Below are positions 58,946 to 64,000 of a stretch of 64,000 bases of DNA, piece after piece (the first letter of the stretch is position 1; every line of letters begins with the position of its first letter). A program made the translations under genes and the position numbers. Source of the stretch: Macrocystis pyrifera. Lineage: Eukaryota > Sar > Phaeophyceae > Laminariales > Laminariaceae. Under the pieces are notes generated by a model. That model worked only from the letters and a program-made list of their open reading frames with translations. It was not told where the DNA came from and searched no databases. Location: NCBI GenBank assembly GCA_031763025.1, contig JASSKH010000017.1, positions 10,778,626 through 10,842,625 on the forward strand, in the 5' to 3' direction.

Positions 58946-59293
58946 AATTGGGTGGGGATGGGGGGGGGTCGGTTCGCGGGGGGGGGGGGGGGGGGGGGGC
59001 GGGTTACACGGCTGTGGTCGAGCATCGAGAGACTTGATTTGGCAGACATCCAATAGTAGAAGCATTTTGTGGTTGGTTTGTCATCGATCGATGCCCCTGC
59101 GGGCTGGTGTAGCGGTATGGTATGGTGGTGCAGCGTAGTGTTGCCGTACGACGACGGGGGCAAGGGCGTTTTCCTTTTCGCCGTCGTCTGTTTTGTTGTT
59201 GTTGTGTTTTTTTTCGTCTATCGTTCAATAAGAGTTGCTTGGATCGGATCTCAAAACGGATGAGCCGCATAGAGACAGCGTTGTTTTACATTG

Positions 59294-59299
59294 AATAAA
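59294..59299 (+). terminator. AATAAA downstream of gene 2
   Basis: AATAAA 349 bases after the stop codon of gene 2, in TTGAATAAAAGAGG. It is the first such hexamer downstream. Whether this lineage depends on AATAAA is uncertain. Confidence 0.35.
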
Positions 59300-59953
59300 A
59301 GAGGCTCTAAAAAACAGCTTCGGATTGGTTGTTGATTCGAGCGATGGGTCGGGGGTGGTCATAGGTGGTTTCGCCAGATGTCGTTCTAGTATGTAGCGTA
59401 TTGTAGGCGGACAGAGGCTTATCTGGACAGCGGTCATGGAAAATCCCCAATGGCGATGCAGTCAGTCCTCGAGATGGCGGGAGGTTTCGAGACTGATTGC
59501 GTCGTGGTGTAAATGAAGTGCTGCTTTTGTGCAATCCATGGCGACACATAGTATTGCCGGTTCCCTTTGTGTGGTGGGGTATGGTGTTGTGGGGAATAGT
59601 GTGGGGGGGGCAGGGGGGGGGGCATCCACAGGCAGCAGCGCTGCATGTGTGGATTAATTTGTTGAAAAATATAGAGGATGCCCTCGAACGATGCTTTCCT
59701 TGGAATATGGTTCGACGACGGCTCCTGACGGCGTGGCGTGGCGTGGCGTGCGCATGTACGGCTTTGCCTAGCTTGTTTATTTTGCTTTTTCGTGTGGAGA
59801 GAGTTAGATGTGTGATAATTTACGCTTCTCTGCCACGAAACGCTGATTTGTTTTTCGTAGCATTATTCATGTCCGTAACGTACGAATAATGGGCTCGTAG
59901 AAACAAACGGTGCAACGGGTGCAACCAAATATAAGGTGGGGTCAAGACATGCA

Positions 59954-59997
<44 letters not shown>
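59954..59997 (+). repeat. 44-base G homopolymer
   Basis: An uninterrupted G run about 1 kb downstream of gene 2. Confidence 0.95.
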
Positions 59998-59999
<2 letters not shown>

Positions 60000-60264
60000 T
60001 TAGTTTGGCTGGGTGTTGTCGTGGCATTACGCTCTGCGCGGTATGGAGGGGTTAACCCTGAACAAAAAACACTTGAATTTAGCGTCAGTTTTGAGGAGTA
60101 TTGTACAGTGCAGCACTCAAAACGGTTGATTAAGGAGGTAATCTAGCATTTGACAGTAAGCACGCCCGCCCGCTCTGGACTTGGGTCAGCAGGTTTGAGG
60201 CTGCGACCATCCTGCTTGCTTTTACTTATATACGCTACGCTTTCTTTATTCAACCCACGTCCTT

Positions 60265-60311
<47 letters not shown>

Positions 60312-60313
60312 TT
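60265..60313 (+). repeat. (GTTGCT)n hexanucleotide repeat
   Basis: About eight units of TTGCTG. Confidence 0.93.
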
Positions 60314-60341
60314 GTGCTTGGCATCGTTAGCGTTGCACGTC

Positions 60342-60380
60342 GGTGTAGTGTAGTGTAGTGTAGTGTAGTGTAGTGTAGTG
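60342..60380 (+). repeat. (TGTAG)n pentanucleotide repeat
   Basis: About eight perfect units. Confidence 0.95.
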
Positions 60381-61127
60381 TGGTATCGAGTACGGTAGGT
60401 ATGGCGTGGCGTGGTCTTGTCAATAGAAGGTGAGACGGACCAACGCCAAATCTGGCGTGGCTGACCGACCGACAGATGATGTTTTGTTACATTTCACGCT
60501 TTATCCGGGGGGGGGTGAGGGGTGTGTGTTCGTGCTGGTGTTCGTGGAAGGGGGGGGGTCACGCTGATGCCCTTGAGGCGGCGCTGCCTGGTACGATTAA
60601 GGAGTGCCTGATACTTGTTTGAAGGCTCGAAGAATATCGCCCCGAAAAAAAAAAAAAAATGGATGACCAATGAGAAATACAAAAAACGAGCAATAAAGTG
60701 GTGAATAAACAAGTGATTAAAGCGGAACGAAAGTTGGTGCTCGGCTTGTCTGCGCTTGCTCTCTACTTACTTGTCTCATCGAAACATTGCGGCTGCAGTT
60801 ACCTACAGTAGTTGTTCGCTGGCGAGCTTGTTGTCCATCAATCGCGCGGCAACACCATTGCGCACGCACACGCGCGGCAACATCATTTATTCATGCAGGC
60901 AACAACAACACCATCTGCCCGCATGCAACACACCATCTGCACGCGCCATCATCATCAATCACACCATCAATCGTCGTACAGTAGTCTATCTGCGTGTATC
61001 ATAATATCGATCATGATAATAATATCGATCATCATATTCGTAAATGTTGCTGTGGCTAGTACCGGGATCCGAGTATCATCAATCGTCGTCATATATCTGC
61101 AAAGAATCATCATAATCTTCAGGGCTT

Positions 61128-61500
61128 TCCTCGCGACCGATATTTCGTCTCGGGACGGGGATCCCGCGGGACCGAGATATCTCCGGATTCCCCGGGACGG
61201 GCAAGAAGGGGTACTTGAAGCACGCGACGGTACAGGACAGGATTGAACCATCACGGGATTGAACGCGAAAATTTGGACGGGATGAGATTTCACGGGATTA
61301 CACGGGACGGGATTGAGAATTTACGGGATTCCATGGGACAGGATTGAGATACCACGGGATTTTACGGGTCGGGATTTCACGGGACGAAAAAAGCACGCTA
61401 CTCCACGGGATGGGACTGAGATATCACGGGATTCACGGGACGAAAAAAGCACGGCACTCCACAGGACGGGATTGAGATATAACAAGCTTGCACGGGTCGG
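61128..61500 (+). repeat. CACGGGACGGGATT minisatellite, left part
   Basis: Degenerate units of 25-50 bp: CACGGGATTTACGGGTCGGG, GGGATTGAGATATCACGGGA and ACGAAAAAAGCACG recur. The same units return at 62265-62525 after the TRIM element. Confidence 0.8.
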
Positions 61501-61537
61501 GGTTGTAGCTTGTGTGCGCAGACTATAAAAGAGTGTG

Positions 61538-61998
61538 TGTGGTGGAAATCGAGTTAATAAGCCTTAAATTCATGTAGCGTTTGTTACGTAACATTTTTAG
61601 TCTACATTTCCCTACAATGGCGTCGTCGGCAGGGCGTGAGATTATGAAGAGCGAGGTCCGTGGTTCGATTCTCGCCTTCATCCCCCGAAAAAAAAAAAAA
61701 AAAGGAAAAAAGGGGAATATATCTCATGTTCAAGAACCTGTAAAACTCACTCACTTAGGAAACACCCAGGAAGGAACGATGAGAGCAATGCGATCATTGC
61801 ATACTGACATAATGAGTCCGGTACCGAAAAGTCGGAGGTAAAACTTGGATACTCAAGTGTCTCATCGGGGTTCCTGACTTACCCGCAAGGAGAGATAGGT
61901 CAGGTTTAGCGAGGGAGAATGTGGTGGAAATCGAGTTTATAAGCCTTAAATTCATGTAGCGTTTGTTACGTAACATTTTTAGTCTACATTTCCCTACA
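61538..61998 (+). mobile_element. TRIM-like small LTR element
   Basis: Two direct terminal repeats of 79 bp (61538-61616 and 61920-61998), nearly identical, each starting TGTGG and ending CTACA. They enclose about 300 bases with no coding capacity. A purine-rich tract (GCGAGGGAGAA) lies just before the right repeat, and a TGG-starting stretch lies just after the left one, where a primer-binding site is expected. TGTG is present on both outer sides and may be the target duplication. The interior contains a tRNA B-box-like GGTTCGATTC and an A tract. The size fits terminal-repeat retrotransposons in miniature. The structure looks whole and, from the similarity of its ends, young. It is non-autonomous. 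Confidence 0.65.
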
Positions 61999-62264
61999 TG
62001 TGGCGCCCGTGTTTTATATTGTATGGACGGCGTGTCACACCGGGGGGGTGCATTTGTGTCGTTTCATTGCTTTTATTATTTTCAAGTAGTTTTTTCATAC
62101 GTAGGACGAAAACATGTATTTAGAACGAAAACATTTTCATTCATGTGGAATTACTGTAGAAAGCTTCTCGGAAATGTACCACTTTTCAATCAAGAAGCAA
62201 GGTTCAAAATCAAGACTTCCTGCCTTTGAGTTGAGCACGTCTAACCACTGCTTAGCTATACACC

Positions 62265-62525
62265 AAAAATCCCGGGAAAATCCCGTTGTATCAGAAATCA
62301 CGGGGCTAATCTGGCAGGATCACGAAATCGCGGGACTGGACGGGATTTGGGAAATCACAAATCTCACGAGTTTGCAGGGGACTTGCCCAAATTTCACGGG
62401 ACTACTTTGCACGGGATCGAGATTTTGAACAAAAGCTCGGGGTCCCGGGATCGGGATCTCGAACATTTCCACGGGATAAGCTTGGACGGGAACGGGATTT
62501 TCAAAACGGGAAAAATCCCGAGGAA
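62265..62525 (+). repeat. CACGGGACGGGATT minisatellite, right part
   Basis: Units such as CGCGGGACTGGACGGGATTT and GGACGGGAACGGGATTTTC. Same family as 61128-61500, more diverged. Confidence 0.7.
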
Positions 62526-62986
62526 ATACATCATAATTTTCGCGCTAATTGCAGTAGATAGCTCAGGGGTCCGGAGCAATATCATCAATACAGCAAGCAG
62601 GGGTTGCTTCTGAGGTCAATGTGAACAGCAGAACGCGTGTATTCATGTATGGATGCATGGATGAGTTCAAAAAATGGCAGCGGGGAAATCCTCCATAGAT
62701 TTGCATGAATTAGTATTAGCTTGCTAATAGTAGCCCATAGACATTGAAAAAACGTGATATTGCCCACCAGGGTAGATGGCACACCACACACATGCAACTG
62801 CTTGTCGCTGAACATCACGAAACTACTCGGTAGACCAAAAACCGAAACCCGCCTAATTTTGCCGTCAAGGTAGAACAATCCTCCCACCATCCATCCCGCG
62901 GGGAGGCAAACGCGCAACGCCACTCACTCACTACTACTACCCCGTGCCTCATCTGTCACCTTTTCTGCTAGCCTTCTCCAGGCAAC

Positions 62987-63079
62987 ATGCCGCAACGGTA
63001 CAACAACAACACCAACGAGGAAAAACAGGCATTCCTCAGCACACGCAAGAAAAGCAAGCAACCAAAATCCTCAACCGCA
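62987..63079 (+). CDS. Possible coding exon, unrecognised
   Basis: After a CTTCTCCAG acceptor-like site (62969-62977) a frame opens with ATG and reads MPQRYNNNTNEEKQAFL, then STRKKSKQPKSSTA, before a GTACGT donor-like site at 63080. The hydrophilic Lys/Asn/Gln composition could be the start of a gene that continues, but I find no second exon that fits. Chance is a real alternative. Confidence 0.2.
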
Positions 63080-63239
63080 GTACGTAGCTATCATACCTGC
63101 AACACCAGTTTCCATTCAATGCCACACACACGACAAAAAAAAAACATACAAATATACCCATGGTTGACAGACACGGTTGACAGACACGGTTGACAGAAAG
63201 TGGCTTCCCCTTTCGATGGCGTCACACATGGCACCCAGG

Positions 63240-63440
63240 ACTGTTTCCATCAACCAGACCACTCTTTGAATAACAAAGACCAATCAGAACACGCATATAA
63301 ATAATTAGGCTGATCAGGGCGTGCCTTAAAAACAACTAAGTAATCAGATCACGCCTCTCACAACAAAACACTTATATTAGACCAATGAAGCGACCAGAAT
63401 TCGCCACCAAGAAAAAAATATCAATCAGAATAGCCCGTCC
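63240..63440 (+). repeat. Degenerate tandem repeat with CCAATCAGA motifs
   Basis: Units of 30-45 bp around GACCAATCAGAACACGC, CTGATCAGGGCGTGCC, TAATCAGATCACGCC, CGACCAGAATTCGCC and TCAATCAGAATAGCCC. Confidence 0.55.
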
Positions 63441-63479
63441 ATTTTGTTGACCGATCCGATAAAAAAAAAAACAGCTCGA

Positions 63480-64000
63480 ACCCCCTTCCGCCTCTTTTTT
63501 TCCCAATGCATGTCAGCTACAAGCCTCCGGCCTCCCGCATGAATGATCGATTTCAACGCACGACATACTATAAACACGAAAGACGAACCGTCCCAAACCC
63601 AGACATGATGCAGCAAGACGTTCAACCTTACGGCTGCAGCACTCCTTGCCTTCAGAACTTGCATGCGGAATGCCCTCCGGCGCGTTGGGAAACCTCATCA
63701 ACCACTACCCCCGATATACAATACTGCACTATCGCGCTACACCAGTGGTTCCTCTGTCTGTAGTGCCTATACAGCAGTATGCGTCAGCCAACAACACCGG
63801 CACTGTAGCTGCAACCGGTACTAACTACTCCGCGCACCGCCACACCGGCTAGTCCCATAATTGCCGAGAGATTTCACGGACAGTATAAGCGGGCTGCCAC
63901 CACTGCTCAACCGGCGCTATAGAGGACAGCCGGCACTGCCGTATTACAGCATGCGCCTTTTGTATCCCTTTGCGCGGTGCAAAGACACGATCGCACTATC
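63480..64000. other. Right edge, nothing supported
   Basis: Two short overlapping frames (63506-63763 and 63646-63852) have no recognisable domain and no splice context I can defend. Confidence 0.4.

Larger units (their letters stand above)
58946..61120. other. 3' flank of gene 2, microsatellites, no gene seen
   Basis: It contains a G run at 58979-58999, a 44-base G homopolymer at 59954-59997, a (GTTGCT)n array at 60265-60313 and a (TGTAG)n array at 60342-60380. Open frames around 59000-59900 are low-complexity or lack domains. Confidence 0.6.

Noticed and set aside
61995-62015. GTGGCGCCCG after the right terminal repeat as a primer-binding site of a second element
   Set aside because: It lies outside the element, is short and has no supporting structure; probably chance.

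Overview
The window looks like nuclear DNA of an intron-rich eukaryote, most likely a brown alga or a related multicellular stramenopile. That assignment is inference. It rests on GC-rich exons of 40-400 bp separated by introns of 0.4-2.2 kb, on many C and G homopolymers, and on a two-domain Kre9/Knh1-like secreted protein. No bacterial, organellar or rRNA sequence was seen.

Two genes are convincing, both on the + strand. Gene 1 (1-15268, 5' end outside the window) encodes an hnRNP R/Q-type RNA-binding protein: an acidic/lysine-rich N-terminus, three RRMs and a long Gly/Arg/Tyr-rich tail, in ten exons whose phases all fit once a one-base slip in a G tract of exon 9 is allowed for. Gene 2 (54361-58945) is complete in five exons. 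It encodes a predicted secreted protein of 451 residues with a signal peptide, two Kre9/Knh1-like beta domains and a very acidic Asp/Ser-rich tail containing SGDSx repeats.

The 39 kb between them (15.3-54.3 kb) and the last 5 kb hold no gene I can support. They are built of repeats: nine copies of a ~105 bp inverted-repeat MITE, a 763 bp PIF/Harbinger-like foldback element with TTA target duplications, a small TRIM-type LTR element, a tRNA-derived SINE, a repeat family headed by a G tract, two divergent copies of a 1.7-2 kb composite module, several minisatellites (including an inverted pair with 42 bp units), and a 9 bp palindrome-like motif, TACCWGGTA, present at least 19 times.

Layout: 1-15.3 kb gene 1, with repeats in its introns; 15.3-17.9 kb 3' flank with a 108 bp C tract; 17.9-19.6 kb module copy A; 19.6-30 kb gene-poor with MITEs and tandem repeats; 30.1-32.1 kb module copy B; 32-54 kb gene-poor with minisatellites, the Harbinger-like element and dispersed repeats; 54.4-58.9 kb gene 2; 58.9-64 kb 3' flank, microsatellites, a minisatellite split by the TRIM, and a weak possible exon. 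The two genes share no evident pathway: one acts in RNA processing, the other probably in the cell wall or extracellular matrix.
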